Part shown: positions 7,348 through 16,709 of the stretch, piece after piece
Position numbering within the stretch: the first letter of the stretch is position 1
Layout of the letters: every line of letters starts with the position of its first letter
Source of the DNA: Bacteroidaceae bacterium
Lineage (GTDB): Bacteria > Bacteroidota > Bacteroidia > Bacteroidales > Bacteroidaceae
DNA length: 64,000 nucleotides
Direction: 5' to 3'
Assembly: GCA_017551925.1 (NCBI GenBank)
Contig: JAFZKA010000031.1
Span: 1-64,000, forward strand
The notes under the pieces: model-generated
Seen by the model: the letters and a program-made list of their open reading frames with translations, nothing else
What the model was told of the DNA's origin: nothing
Databases searched by the model: none
Program-made: the position numbers and the translations under genes

Positions 7348-7443
7348 GCCTTTTAAATATCGGTTTGCTGCCTTAAACATTTTTTTAATGTCATTTTGAG
7401 AAAAAATTATGAGAAATAGTTTTCAAATTGCAACATTTATTAC

Positions 7444-7451
7444 TACTTTTG
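7444..7451 (+). promoter_or_regulatory. Promoter -7 box for the glnA leader transcript
   Basis: TACTTTTG matches TAnnTTTG. A T-rich TTTT at 7420-7423 lies 20 nt upstream as a weak -33 candidate. The leader ORF begins 39 nt downstream. Confidence 0.6.
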
Positions 7452-7490
7452 CATCGTTTTTGAAACATAAAGACGAACAAGTCAGTGAAA

Positions 7491-7625
7491 ATGTTGAAAG
7501 AATATGGTTTTATATATGCTCTGGAGGTTGGTTTCAACCCTAAGCGTAATGCCGGGAATAATAATTCCGGCAAATGGAACCGTTTTATCAGAAGCATGGC
7601 TGTTCTCTCTCCAGCCGGGGAGTAA
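7491..7625 (+). CDS. Asn-containing leader peptide of glnA(III), 44 aa
   Basis: ATG at 7491, TAA at 7623-7625. The product has six Asn and no Gln, clustered in residues 16-30 (N16, N20, N23-N25, N30). It is less extreme than the other two leaders and has its own sequence, but sits in the same position: promoter, ORF, terminator, nitrogen gene. CCAGCC in its final codons (7611-7616) is complementary to GGCTGG in the terminator. If it is a regulatory leader, it would read asparaginyl-tRNA rather than glutaminyl-tRNA, although the gene it controls makes glutamine. Confidence is lower than for the glnK and asnB leaders because the run is short. Confidence 0.6.
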   Translation: MLKEYGFIYALEVGFNPKRNAGNNNSGKWNRFIRSMAVLSPAGE

Positions 7626-7691
7626 GCCCAACGGTAAAACTTAAAAAATTTCAAAACAAACATAAAGGCTGGCCCGCTTGGACTGGCCTTT
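7611..7691 (+). promoter_or_regulatory. Candidate transcription attenuator before glnA(III)
   Basis: The terminator (7664-7691) pairs AAAGGCTGG with CTGGCCTTT (two G-U), then CC/GG after a mismatch, loop GCTT; its T-tract (TTTCGTCTTT) is weaker than in the other two. The leader's CCAGCC (7611-7616) can pair with GGCTGG (7667-7672), six Watson-Crick pairs, which would disrupt the terminator. Confidence 0.6.
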
Positions 7692-7736
7692 CGTCTTTAA
7701 TAAGAAACAAGAACAAAAACCAAAAACAATACAATT

Positions 7737-9923
7737 ATGAGTGAACTTAGATTTGATGTGATACAGGATGCTTTCAAGAAGAAGGCTGCTGTAGTGGAGA
7801 CACCCGCCGTAAAGACATCGGAATATTTCGGTGAGTTGGTGTTCAACCGTGACAAGATGCGCAAGTATCTTGATGACAAGACCTTCAAAGCTATTGTGAA
7901 CTGCATTGACAATGGCGAGCCTCTGGATCGCAAGACTGCCGATGGCGTTGCTGCCGGTATGAAGACATGGGCAATGGAGCATGGCGTAACACACGTAACA
8001 CACTGGTTCCAGCCGCTTACTGACGGTACTGCTGAGAAGCATGACTCTTTCATGGAGTATGACGGCAAGGGCGGTATGATTGAGACCTTTGACGGAAAAG
8101 CCCTGGCACAGCAGGAACCTGACGCATCATCATTCCCGAGCGGCGGTATCCGCGCCACATTTGAGGCACGCGGTTACACAGCATGGGATCCAACATCACC
8201 TGTGTTCATACAGGATGACACTCTCTGCATACCTACCGTATTCATTTCATATACCGGTGAGGCTCTTGACTACAAGACCCCGCTCAAGAAGGCTCTTAAG
8301 GCTGTCAGCGATGCTGCAGTACCTATCTGCAAGATGTTTGATCCCAAGGTTAAGAAGGTTTATTCATACCTGGGCTGGGAGCAGGAGTATTTCCTGGTTG
8401 ATGAGGACCTGTACGCTGCCCGTCCTGACCTGATGCTTACAGGCCGTACACTGATGGGTCATGCATCGTCAAAGAACCAGCAGTTGGATGACCACTACTT
8501 TGGTGCTATTCCTTCACGTGTTGCCGCATTCATGCGCGACATTGAGATTGCCGGTTATAAATTAGGTATTCCACTTAAGACACGTCATAACGAGGTTGCT
8601 CCTAACCAGTTTGAGCTTGCTCCAATCTACGGTGAGACCAACCTTTCAAATGATCAGAACCAGTTGATGATGAACGTGATGAACAGCATAGCCCGCAAGC
8701 ACGGATTCGTTGTTCTGTTCCACGAGAAGCCGTTTGACGGAATCAACGGTTCAGGTAAGCACAACAACTGGTCACTGGGTACCGATACCGGCACACTGCT
8801 GCTGGCTCCGGGCAAGGATGCTATGGGCAACCTGCAGTTCGTTACATTCTTTGTAAACGTTCTGGCTGCCGTACAGAAGCACAATGACCTGCTCAAGGCC
8901 TCTATCGCTACTGCTACCAACGCTCACCGTCTGGGCGCCAACGAGGCACCTCCCGCAATAGTATCTGCATTCTTGGGCCGCACCATGACTGCCGTACTCA
9001 AGAAACTGCTTGAGGTTCCGTCAGATACTCCTATTGAGATTGCCGGAAAGAAGGGTAAGTCAGTCGGCCTGGTTGAGATACCTGAGATCTTTGTCGATAA
9101 CACTGACCGTAACCGTACATCACCGTTCGCATTCACCGGTAACCGTTTTGAGTTCCGTGCCGTTGGTTCAAGCGCAAACTGCGCAGGTGCCATGACAACC
9201 CTGAACGCCGCCGTTGCTGAGCAGCTGATTGCCTTCAAGGCAGCCGTTGACAAGGAGATGGCAGCAGGCAAGTCCATGAACATTGCCATCATGGATACCT
9301 TGAAGCCCATCATCAAGAGTATTATTGATGTGGTTTGCTTTGACGGTAACGGTTATACCGATGAGTGGAAGGCTGAGGCTAAGCGCCGTGGTCTGGATGT
9401 AAGCACCAACGTTCCTGAGATGTTCAAGGCATTCACCACTCCCAAGGCTGTCAAGATGTTTACGGAGATGGGTGTTTACACTGAGAAGGAACTTGAGGCC
9501 CGCAATGAGGTTAAGTGGGAGATTTATACCAAGAAGGTACAGATTGAGGCTCGCGTAACAGGCCGTATGGCTCTGAACCACATCATTCCCGCCGCTCTTG
9601 CATATCAGACCAAACTGCTCAAGAACATTGACCTGATGAAGGATGTTTACGGTGACAGTTACAAGGAGATGGCAAGCGTAAGCATGGGCTTTGCAGCCAA
9701 GATTTCTGAACTGGTTAACCTGCTCAAGAAACAGGTTGATGATATGGTTGAGGCCCGCAAGGTTGCCAACAAGATTGAGGGCGAGTATGAAAAGGCCAAG
9801 GCTTATCATGAGATTGCCGAGAGCCTGTTCCCGCTGCGCAAGACCATTGACAAACTTGAAGAGGTGGTTGACAACGATATGTGGCCGCTGCCGAAATATC
9901 GTGAACTTCTCTTTATCAACTGA
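7737..9923 (+). CDS. glnN: Glutamine synthetase type III
   Basis: 728 residues, the size of GSIII (about 700-730), well above GSI (about 470). It begins MSELRFDVIQDAFKKKA and contains the GSIII N-terminal region (NRDKMRKYL, MKTWAMEHGVTHVTHWFQPL), then catalytic segments such as GWEQEYFLVD, RHNEVAPNQFELAP and GSGKHNNWSLGTD. The enzyme makes glutamine from glutamate, ammonia and ATP as a homododecamer in the cytoplasm. GSIII is the main form in Bacteroides and Prevotella. It stands directly before gltB-gltD, giving the GS-GOGAT pair, but a terminator (9952-9985) separates them. The start is 46 nt after the attenuator terminator. Confidence 0.95.
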   Translation: MSELRFDVIQDAFKKKAAVVETPAVKTSEYFGELVFNRDKMRKYLDDKTFKAIVNCIDNGEPLDRKTADGVAAGMKTWAMEHGVTHVTHWFQPLTDGTAEKHDSFMEYDGKGGMIETFDGKALAQQEPDASSFPSGGIRATFEARGYTAWDPTSPVFIQDDTLCIPTVFISYTGEALDYKTPLKKALKAVSDAAVPICKMFDPKVKKVYSYLGWEQEYFLVDEDLYAARPDLMLTGRTLMGHASSKNQQLDDHYFGAIPSRVAAFMRDIEIAGYKLGIPLKTRHNEVAPNQFELAPIYGETNLSNDQNQLMMNVMNSIARKHGFVVLFHEKPFDGINGSGKHNNWSLGTDTGTLLLAPGKDAMGNLQFVTFFVNVLAAVQKHNDLLKASIATATNAHRLGANEAPPAIVSAFLGRTMTAVLKKLLEVPSDTPIEIAGKKGKSVGLVEIPEIFVDNTDRNRTSPFAFTGNRFEFRAVGSSANCAGAMTTLNAAVAEQLIAFKAAVDKEMAAGKSMNIAIMDTLKPIIKSIIDVVCFDGNGYTDEWKAEAKRRGLDVSTNVPEMFKAFTTPKAVKMFTEMGVYTEKELEARNEVKWEIYTKKVQIEARVTGRMALNHIIPAALAYQTKLLKNIDLMKDVYGDSYKEMASVSMGFAAKISELVNLLKKQVDDMVEARKVANKIEGEYEKAKAYHEIAESLFPLRKTIDKLEEVVDNDMWPLPKYRELLFIN

Positions 9924-9951
9924 TAAAAGCGAGTTGATAATTCTCAATTAT

Positions 9952-9985
9952 AAAAGGGTTGCCGCTTGATCGCGGCACCCTTTAC
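9952..9985 (+). terminator. Terminator between glnA(III) and gltB
   Basis: AAAGGGTTGCCGC pairs with GCGGCACCCTTT around TTGATC, with one bulged T. The tail is only TTT, so read-through into gltB is likely. Confidence 0.7.
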
Positions 9986-10033
9986 CAAAATAACAGGAGT
10001 GTAGATAGTTTTACCATTGCAGTTAATATTTCT

Positions 10034-13000
10034 ATGATTAAGACACGTGGATTATATGATCCCCAGAACGAGCATGATGCCTGCGGTATAGGTATGATGG
10101 TTGACCTGAAGGGAAACAAGACGCATGAACTTGTTGACAGTTCTCTGACTATTCTTGAGAATATGAAGCACCGTGGTGCCGAGGCTGCAGACAACAAGTC
10201 AGGCGATGGCGCCGGAATCCTTCTGCAGATACCTCATGAGTTCATTCTCTTGCAGGGTATCCCGGTACCCGAAAGACTTAAATACGGTACAGGACTTGTG
10301 TTCCTGCCCAAGGACAAGGAACTCAGAGAGAAATATCTTGATATTATCCGTGAGGAAGTAGCCAAGGCAGGACTCCAACTTACGCATGTTCGTGAGGTTC
10401 CGGTAAACAGCGGCATTCTGGGTGATGCGGCACGTGCTACCGAGCCTTTCACTGTACAGATCTTTGTAACCGGCTCATCAGAGCAGGAGGGTCTTGAAAC
10501 CCTGCTTTACAAGATCCGCAAGCATGTGGAACAGAGGATAAATGACGGCGATTTTTATATAGTTTCACTGTCAAGCCGAATAATGGTATATAAGGGAATG
10601 CTTACCTCTACACAACTCAGGGAGTATTATCCTGATCTGAGCAGTCCTTTCTTTACCAGTGCCATAGCAATGGTACACTCCCGTTTCAGTACCAACACAT
10701 TCCCCACCTGGTCACTTGCCCAGCCGTTCAGAATGCTGGCTCACAATGGTGAGATCAACACCATTCGCGGAAACCGCGGCTGGATGGAAGCCCGTGAGAG
10801 CGTGCTCACATCAAAGGCTCTGGGTGAGGTAAGTGATATTCATCCTATTGTACAGCCCGGTATGAGTGACTCGGCATCATTTGACAATGTGCTGGAGTTC
10901 TTTGTACGTTCAGGCATGTCACTGCCTCATGCAATGGCTATGATGATTCCTGAATCATTCAATGAAAAAAACCCCATAAGCGAGAAACTCAAGGCTTTCT
11001 ACGAGTACCATTCAATTCTTATGGAACCGTGGGACGGTCCTGCAGCAATGCTCTTTACCGATGGCCGCTATGCCGGTGGCATGCTTGACCGTAACGGTCT
11101 GCGTCCTGCACGCTATCTTATTACCGATGACGGTAAACTGATAATGGCTTCAGAGACCGGCACCATTCAGGTTGACGCTACCAAGGTTATAGAAAAAGGT
11201 AAGTTGCAGCCCGGTAAGATACTGCTGGTTGATACCGATAACGGTACAATTATACGCAATGATGAGATTAAGAACGCGCTGGCCAGCGAGTGCCCTTACA
11301 GAGACTGGCTCTCAGAGGGCAGGGTGGAACTGGCCAAACTCAAGAGCGGACGCAAGGCCGAGGATTCAGTTCCTGACTTTACACGTCGCCTGAGAGCATT
11401 TGATTATACACGTGAAGATATAGACCGTGTGATTGTTCCCATGTGCCAGACGGCTCAGGAGCCGCTCTCATCAATGGGTAACGATACACAGTTGGCGGTA
11501 CTTTCAGACCGTCCGCAACTGCTGTTCAACTATTTCCGTCAGCAGTTTGCCCAGGTTACGAACCCGCCTATTGACCCGATACGTGAGGAACTTGTAATGT
11601 CACTGACCGAGTACATCGGCGCCGTAGGCATGAACATTCTTACCCCGAGCGAGGGTCACTGCAAGATGGTACGTCTGCCGCAGCCTGTCCTGACAAACAC
11701 TGAACTTGACACGCTGCGCAACATTCGTTATAAGGGATTCAACACTGAGATTCTTCCAATCCTTTTTGAAAAGTCCCAGGGCGCCAAGGGTATGGCCGAT
11801 GCCATTGATGATCTGTGCCACAAGGCAGAGAAATCAGTTGAAGCAGGTATCAACTACATAATCCTGAGTGACCGCGGCATTGATGATACACATGCTGCTA
11901 TTCCTTCACTGCTTGCCGTAAGTGCAATTCACCACTATCTGGTATCAGTCCAGAAGCGTGTTCAGACTGCTTTGATTGTTGAAAGCGGTGAGATACGTGA
12001 GGTGATGCATGCAGCCCTGCTGCTCGGTTACGGTGCAAGCGCAGTGAACCCGTATATGGCATTTGCCGTAATTGATGACCTGGTAAAAAAGGGAGAGATT
12101 CAACTTGATGTTGAGACCGCACGTCACAACTACATCAAGGCTATTGACAAGGGCCTTAAGAAGATACTCAGTAAGATGGGTATCAGCACCATCCGCTCTT
12201 ACCGCGGTGCCAAGATATTTGAGGCTATCGGTCTGAGCCAGGAACTTCTTTCAAAGTATTTTGGTACAGCATCATCGACCATCGGCGGTGTTACGCTTGA
12301 GGGTATTGCAAAAGATGCCGAGCGTATGCACGCCCAGGGATTCAGTGCAGATGAGCCGGCCGATGTGCTGCCGTTCATCGGTCAGTATGCATTCCGCAAG
12401 GACGGAATACGTCACGCATGGACACCTGAGGCTATCTCAACACTGCAACTTGCCACACGTCTGGGCAGTTACAAGAAGTTCCAGGAGTTCTGCTCTATAA
12501 TTGATAACAAGAAGGATCCGCTGTTCCTGCGTGATTTCTTCAAGTTCAAGACTAACCCGATATCAATTGATGAGGTTGAACCTGCATCAAATATCGTGAA
12601 GCGTTTCATAGGTGCCGCAATGTCATTCGGTGCCATAAGCAAGGAGGCTCATGAGGCTATAGCAATAGCACTTAACACTCTTGAATCACGCAGCAACACC
12701 GGTGAGGGCGGTGAGGACAGCGAGCGTTTCCACAACACTGTTGACGGCGTTTCACTGAGCAGCAAGATCAAGCAGGTGGCATCGGGCCGATTCGGCGTAA
12801 CAGCCGAGTATCTGGTAAATGCCAAGGAGATACAGATCAAGATTGCACAGGGCGCAAAGCCAGGTGAGGGCGGTCAGTTGCCCGGCTTCAAGGTGAACGA
12901 GATTATTGCCCGTACACGTAACTCAATTGCCGGTATTTCACTGATTTCACCTCCGCCACATCACGATATCTACTCAATTGAGGATCTGGCACAACTTATA

Positions 13001-14500
13001 TTTGACCTTAAGAACGTCAACCCCGAGGCCAAGATCAGCGTCAAACTGGTGGCTGAGAGCGGCGTAGGTACCATTGCAGCCGGTGTGGCCAAGGCCAAGG
13101 CTGACCTGGTGGTTATATCAGGTTCTGAGGGCGGCACAGGCGCATCACCCGCATCATCAATACGTTATGCAGGCGTTTCACCTGAGATTGGCTTGTCAGA
13201 GACACAGCAGACACTTGTCCTGAATGACCTGCGCAAGGAGATTGAGGTTCAGGTTGACGGTCAGTTAAAGACCCCGCGTGATGTCATATCAATGGCTCTG
13301 CTGGGTGCCGGTGAATTCGGATTCGGAACTGCACAACTTATCGTACTGGGCTGCCTACTCATGCGTAAGTGCCACACCAATGCATGCCCTGTAGGCGTTG
13401 CCACACAGGATCCCGCACTGAGGGCCAAGTTCCGCGGTCACAGCCAGTACCTTATCAATTACTATACTTTCCTGGCACAGGGCGTAAGGGAACTGCTTGC
13501 ACAACTCGGTTTCAAGCGCTTTGAGGATATCATCGGTCGTACAGATCTCATAGAGATAGACAGCACCAAGTTTACAGAAAAGACCTCTCATCTTGATTTC
13601 AGCAAACTGCTGACCAAGATTGACGGTGAACTCTTCAAGACCAAGGAGCAGCATCACCTTATTGACGATGTACTTGACCGCAAGATTATTGCTGACAGCA
13701 AGAGCGTTCTTGACAATGGCGGTAAGGTATATCTCAAGTATGACATAATCAACACCAACCGTTCAGCAGGCGCAATGCTCTCAGGTGAGGTTGCCAAGCG
13801 TTACGGTCATGACGGACTTGAGGACGGCTCAATCAATGTTGAATTCAAGGGTTCTGCAGGTCAGAGTTTCGGCGCATTCCTTATGAAGGGTGTGAACTTT
13901 AAACTTGAGGGAGAGGCCAATGACTATGTCGGCAAGGGCCTGTCAGGCGGTCGCATAGCAATACAGCCTTTTGCAGGAACAAAGTATGAGGCATCAGAAA
14001 ACATCATAGCAGGTAACACAATACTGTATGGTGCTACCAGCGGTGAGATTTTCATCAACGGCCGTGTAGGTGAGCGTTTTGCAGTACGTAACTCAGGTGC
14101 CACTGCAGTCGTTGAAGGAACAGGTGATCACTGCTGCGAGTATATGACCGGTGGTCGCGTGGTTGTGCTTGGCACTACAGGAAGGAACTTTGCAGCCGGT
14201 ATGTCAGGTGGTCTGGCCTACGTCTGGGACAAGAACCATGACTTTGACTACTACTGTAATATGGATATGATTGAACTTGACCTCATTGAGGACAAGGCCG
14301 GTCGTGATGAACTGCGCGGTCTCATTGAGAAACACTATAAATATACCGGTTCAGCACTTGCCAAGAAGATGCTTGACAACTGGGAACAGTATGTTGGTGA
14401 GTTCATTCAGGTTACTCCTATTGAGTACCGCCGCATACTGCAGGAGGAGAGGATGAAGGCGCTGCAGCAGAAGATTGACAATGTTCAGCGTGATTATTGA
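10034..14500 (+). CDS. gltB: Glutamate synthase large subunit (GOGAT alpha)
   Basis: 1488-residue large subunit that transfers the glutamine amide to 2-oxoglutarate, giving two glutamates. The frame is open from 9959, but that start lies inside the terminator. ATG 10034 gives MIKTRGLYDPQNEHDACGIG, with the nucleophile Cys17 exposed after a 16-residue propeptide, as in the family. Other marks are HNGEINTIRGNRGW, the FMN region EGGTGASPASSIRYAGV, the 3Fe-4S cysteines in KCHTNACPVGVATQDP and the C-terminal glycine-rich GXGXG helix (TGGRVVVLGTTGRNFAAGMSGG). gltD follows after 19 nt. Together with GSIII it forms the ammonium-assimilation cycle. Confidence 0.96.
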   Translation: MIKTRGLYDPQNEHDACGIGMMVDLKGNKTHELVDSSLTILENMKHRGAEAADNKSGDGAGILLQIPHEFILLQGIPVPERLKYGTGLVFLPKDKELREKYLDIIREEVAKAGLQLTHVREVPVNSGILGDAARATEPFTVQIFVTGSSEQEGLETLLYKIRKHVEQRINDGDFYIVSLSSRIMVYKGMLTSTQLREYYPDLSSPFFTSAIAMVHSRFSTNTFPTWSLAQPFRMLAHNGEINTIRGNRGWMEARESVLTSKALGEVSDIHPIVQPGMSDSASFDNVLEFFVRSGMSLPHAMAMMIPESFNEKNPISEKLKAFYEYHSILMEPWDGPAAMLFTDGRYAGGMLDRNGLRPARYLITDDGKLIMASETGTIQVDATKVIEKGKLQPGKILLVDTDNGTIIRNDEIKNALASECPYRDWLSEGRVELAKLKSGRKAEDSVPDFTRRLRAFDYTREDIDRVIVPMCQTAQEPLSSMGNDTQLAVLSDRPQLLFNYFRQQFAQVTNPPIDPIREELVMSLTEYIGAVGMNILTPSEGHCKMVRLPQPVLTNTELDTLRNIRYKGFNTEILPILFEKSQGAKGMADAIDDLCHKAEKSVEAGINYIILSDRGIDDTHAAIPSLLAVSAIHHYLVSVQKRVQTALIVESGEIREVMHAALLLGYGASAVNPYMAFAVIDDLVKKGEIQLDVETARHNYIKAIDKGLKKILSKMGISTIRSYRGAKIFEAIGLSQELLSKYFGTASSTIGGVTLEGIAKDAERMHAQGFSADEPADVLPFIGQYAFRKDGIRHAWTPEAISTLQLATRLGSYKKFQEFCSIIDNKKDPLFLRDFFKFKTNPISIDEVEPASNIVKRFIGAAMSFGAISKEAHEAIAIALNTLESRSNTGEGGEDSERFHNTVDGVSLSSKIKQVASGRFGVTAEYLVNAKEIQIKIAQGAKPGEGGQLPGFKVNEIIARTRNSIAGISLISPPPHHDIYSIEDLAQLIFDLKNVNPEAKISVKLVAESGVGTIAAGVAKAKADLVVISGSEGGTGASPASSIRYAGVSPEIGLSETQQTLVLNDLRKEIEVQVDGQLKTPRDVISMALLGAGEFGFGTAQLIVLGCLLMRKCHTNACPVGVATQDPALRAKFRGHSQYLINYYTFLAQGVRELLAQLGFKRFEDIIGRTDLIEIDSTKFTEKTSHLDFSKLLTKIDGELFKTKEQHHLIDDVLDRKIIADSKSVLDNGGKVYLKYDIINTNRSAGAMLSGEVAKRYGHDGLEDGSINVEFKGSAGQSFGAFLMKGVNFKLEGEANDYVGKGLSGGRIAIQPFAGTKYEASENIIAGNTILYGATSGEIFINGRVGERFAVRNSGATAVVEGTGDHCCEYMTGGRVVVLGTTGRNFAAGMSGGLAYVWDKNHDFDYYCNMDMIELDLIEDKAGRDELRGLIEKHYKYTGSALAKKMLDNWEQYVGEFIQVTPIEYRRILQEERMKALQQKIDNVQRDY

Positions 14501-14519
14501 TTTTAAGTAAGATTCTACT

Positions 14520-15866
14520 ATGGGAAATCCAAGAGCTTTCTTGACCGTACCAAGACAGGACGCCGGTCATAGACCAATACATGAGAGAATCGCTGATTTC
14601 AGTGAGGTTGAGCAGACCCTGAATGACAGCAGCCGTCAGTTGCAGGCATCACGCTGCATGGATTGCGGTGTTCCGTTCTGCCACTGGGCATGCCCGCTGG
14701 GCAACAAACAGCCGGAATGGCAGGATGCTGTCTATAAAGGCAAGTGGGAACTGGCATACAAACTGCTCTCCGCAACCAATGACTTTCCGGAGTTTACCGG
14801 CCGTATCTGCCCGGCACTCTGCGAGAAGAGTTGCGCTCTGAATCTGTGCATTGATGCTCCTGTAACAATCCGTGAGAACGAGTGCTCAATAATTGAACAT
14901 GCATACCGTGAGGGTTATGTCAAGCCCAAGACATATGCACGCAACGGCAAAAAGGTGGCTATCATTGGTGCAGGTCCTGCCGGACTCTCTGCATCAGTGC
15001 GCCTTAACTGCCTGGGTTATGACGTAACGCTGTTTGACAAGATGCCGTCGGCCGGTGGTCTGGTACGTTACGGAATACCAAACTTCAAACTTGACAAGTA
15101 CGTGATTGACCGCCGTATGGCTATCATGGAGCAGGAGGGTATCAAGTTCAAGTTCAACACCATGGTTGACCTGAACAAACTGCCCGAGGGCTTTGACGCA
15201 TATATCATATCAAACGGTACACCTACCGCACGTGACCTTAAGATTCCCGGACGTGAACTCAAGGGCGTATATTTTGCCCTTCAGATGCTTACACAGCAGA
15301 ACCTGCGTCTGGCAGGTAAGGAATTCAGCCCTGAAGAGACCGTATCGGCCAAGGGCAAGAAGGTGCTGGTGATTGGTGGCGGTGATACCGGTAGCGACTG
15401 CATAGGTACATGTCATCGTCAGGGTGCCGTAAGCGTTACTCAGATTGAGATCATGCCCAAGCCGCCGGTAGGATACAACCCCGCAACACCCTGGCCGCAG
15501 TGGCCTAACATTCTCAAGACCACAACAAGTCATGAGGAGGGTTGCGAGCGTCGCTGGTGCCTTACTTCAAACAAGTTCCTTGATGACGGCAAGGGTAACC
15601 TTAAGGGTGTTGAGGTTGAGACTGTAGAGTGGGTACCGGATCCTAACGGTGGCCGCCCGCAGATGAAACTGACCGGCAACAAGGAGATAATAGAGTGTGA
15701 TATGGTGCTGCTGGCAATGGGATTCCTTAAGCCTGAGCATCCGCAGTACGCTGAGAACGTGTTCCTGGCTGGTGATGCCAAGAACGGTGCCAGCCTTGTG
15801 GTCCGCGCTCTTGCCAGTGGCCGTGAAGTTGCCGCCCAGGTTGATGCATATCTCAAGACCAAATGA
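14520..15866 (+). CDS. gltD: Glutamate synthase small subunit (GOGAT beta)
   Basis: 448-residue FAD protein that takes electrons from NAD(P)H and passes them through 4Fe-4S clusters to GltB. The N-terminal cysteine clusters are [18 protein letters not shown] and [14 protein letters not shown]. The FAD Rossmann motif is [13 protein letters not shown] and the NAD(P) motif [16 protein letters not shown]. Length is slightly below the usual 470-490 residues, without any missing motif. dapF starts 1 nt after the stop, so gltD and dapF are probably translated from one message. Confidence 0.95.
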   Translation: MGNPRAFLTVPRQDAGHRPIHERIADFSEVEQTLNDSSRQLQASRCMDCGVPFCHWACPLGNKQPEWQDAVYKGKWELAYKLLSATNDFPEFTGRICPALCEKSCALNLCIDAPVTIRENECSIIEHAYREGYVKPKTYARNGKKVAIIGAGPAGLSASVRLNCLGYDVTLFDKMPSAGGLVRYGIPNFKLDKYVIDRRMAIMEQEGIKFKFNTMVDLNKLPEGFDAYIISNGTPTARDLKIPGRELKGVYFALQMLTQQNLRLAGKEFSPEETVSAKGKKVLVIGGGDTGSDCIGTCHRQGAVSVTQIEIMPKPPVGYNPATPWPQWPNILKTTTSHEEGCERRWCLTSNKFLDDGKGNLKGVEVETVEWVPDPNGGRPQMKLTGNKEIIECDMVLLAMGFLKPEHPQYAENVFLAGDAKNGASLVVRALASGREVAAQVDAYLKTK

Positions 15867-15867
15867 T

Positions 15868-16704
15868 ATGGGTGTTATAAGATTTACAAAGATGCAGGGA
15901 CTTGGCAATGACTATATCTATGTCAATGTCATGGAATACCACATCAGCAATCCTGAAAAGTTCTCCATACGCTGGAGTGACCGCCGTAAAGGAATAGGCT
16001 CTGACGGACTTATCATGATAGGTAAGTCTGCCATTGCTGATTTCAGCATGAGGATATTCAATGCCGACGGCTCTGAGGCCCGCATGTGCGGCAACGGAGC
16101 ACGTTGTGTTGGCAAATACCTCTATGAGAAGGGGCTCACATCAAAAACAGAGATAAAACTGGATACACTCTCAGGCATCAAGATACTGAAACTGAATCTT
16201 GGTCCTGACGGCAAGGTTGATACGGTGACCGTCAATATGGGCAAGGGGCTGCCTTTAAAGGTGAATCATGGTGAAGGAACACTTGTGGGTGAGAAACTCA
16301 ACGTAGGTGAAGGTCCCACCATCTGCACAGCCATTGATATGGGCAACCCGCATCTTGTCATGTTTGTCAAGGATGCTGAAAAAGCCCGTGTAGCCGAAGT
16401 AGGTTCACTTATGGAGCATCATAAGATGTTTCCGGACCGCGCCAACATAGAATTTGCACAGGTTCTTGACCGCAAGCACATACGTATGCGCGTATGGGAA
16501 CGCGGCAGTGGCATAACTTTTGCATGTGGAACAGGTGCATGCGCTACGGCGGTTGCATCGGCCATGCAGGGATACACAGACCCTGAAGGTTGTGATGTGA
16601 TAATGGATGGCGGTACGCTTACGGTTTCATGGAACCCTGATACCAAAGAAGTCCTGATGACCGGCGCTGCTGAATTTGTATTTGAAGGTACTGTAACTGA
16701 ATAA
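15868..16704 (+). CDS. dapF: Diaminopimelate epimerase
   Basis: 278 residues; converts LL- to meso-diaminopimelate for lysine and peptidoglycan. The ATG at 15868, 1 nt after gltD, gives [16 protein letters not shown], the canonical N-terminus; the frame is open farther upstream inside gltD but that part is not family-like. The two catalytic cysteines are in [10 protein letters not shown] and FACGTGACA. Its place right behind GOGAT couples glutamate supply to the DAP branch. dapL follows after 5 nt. Confidence 0.95.
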   Translation: MGVIRFTKMQGLGNDYIYVNVMEYHISNPEKFSIRWSDRRKGIGSDGLIMIGKSAIADFSMRIFNADGSEARMCGNGARCVGKYLYEKGLTSKTEIKLDTLSGIKILKLNLGPDGKVDTVTVNMGKGLPLKVNHGEGTLVGEKLNVGEGPTICTAIDMGNPHLVMFVKDAEKARVAEVGSLMEHHKMFPDRANIEFAQVLDRKHIRMRVWERGSGITFACGTGACATAVASAMQGYTDPEGCDVIMDGGTLTVSWNPDTKEVLMTGAAEFVFEGTVTE

Positions 16705-16709
16705 GATAC

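Noticed and set aside
9959-10033. Longer start for gltB
   Set aside because: Would begin inside the terminator hairpin at 9952-9985 and lacks the conserved propeptide; ATG 10034 is preferred.
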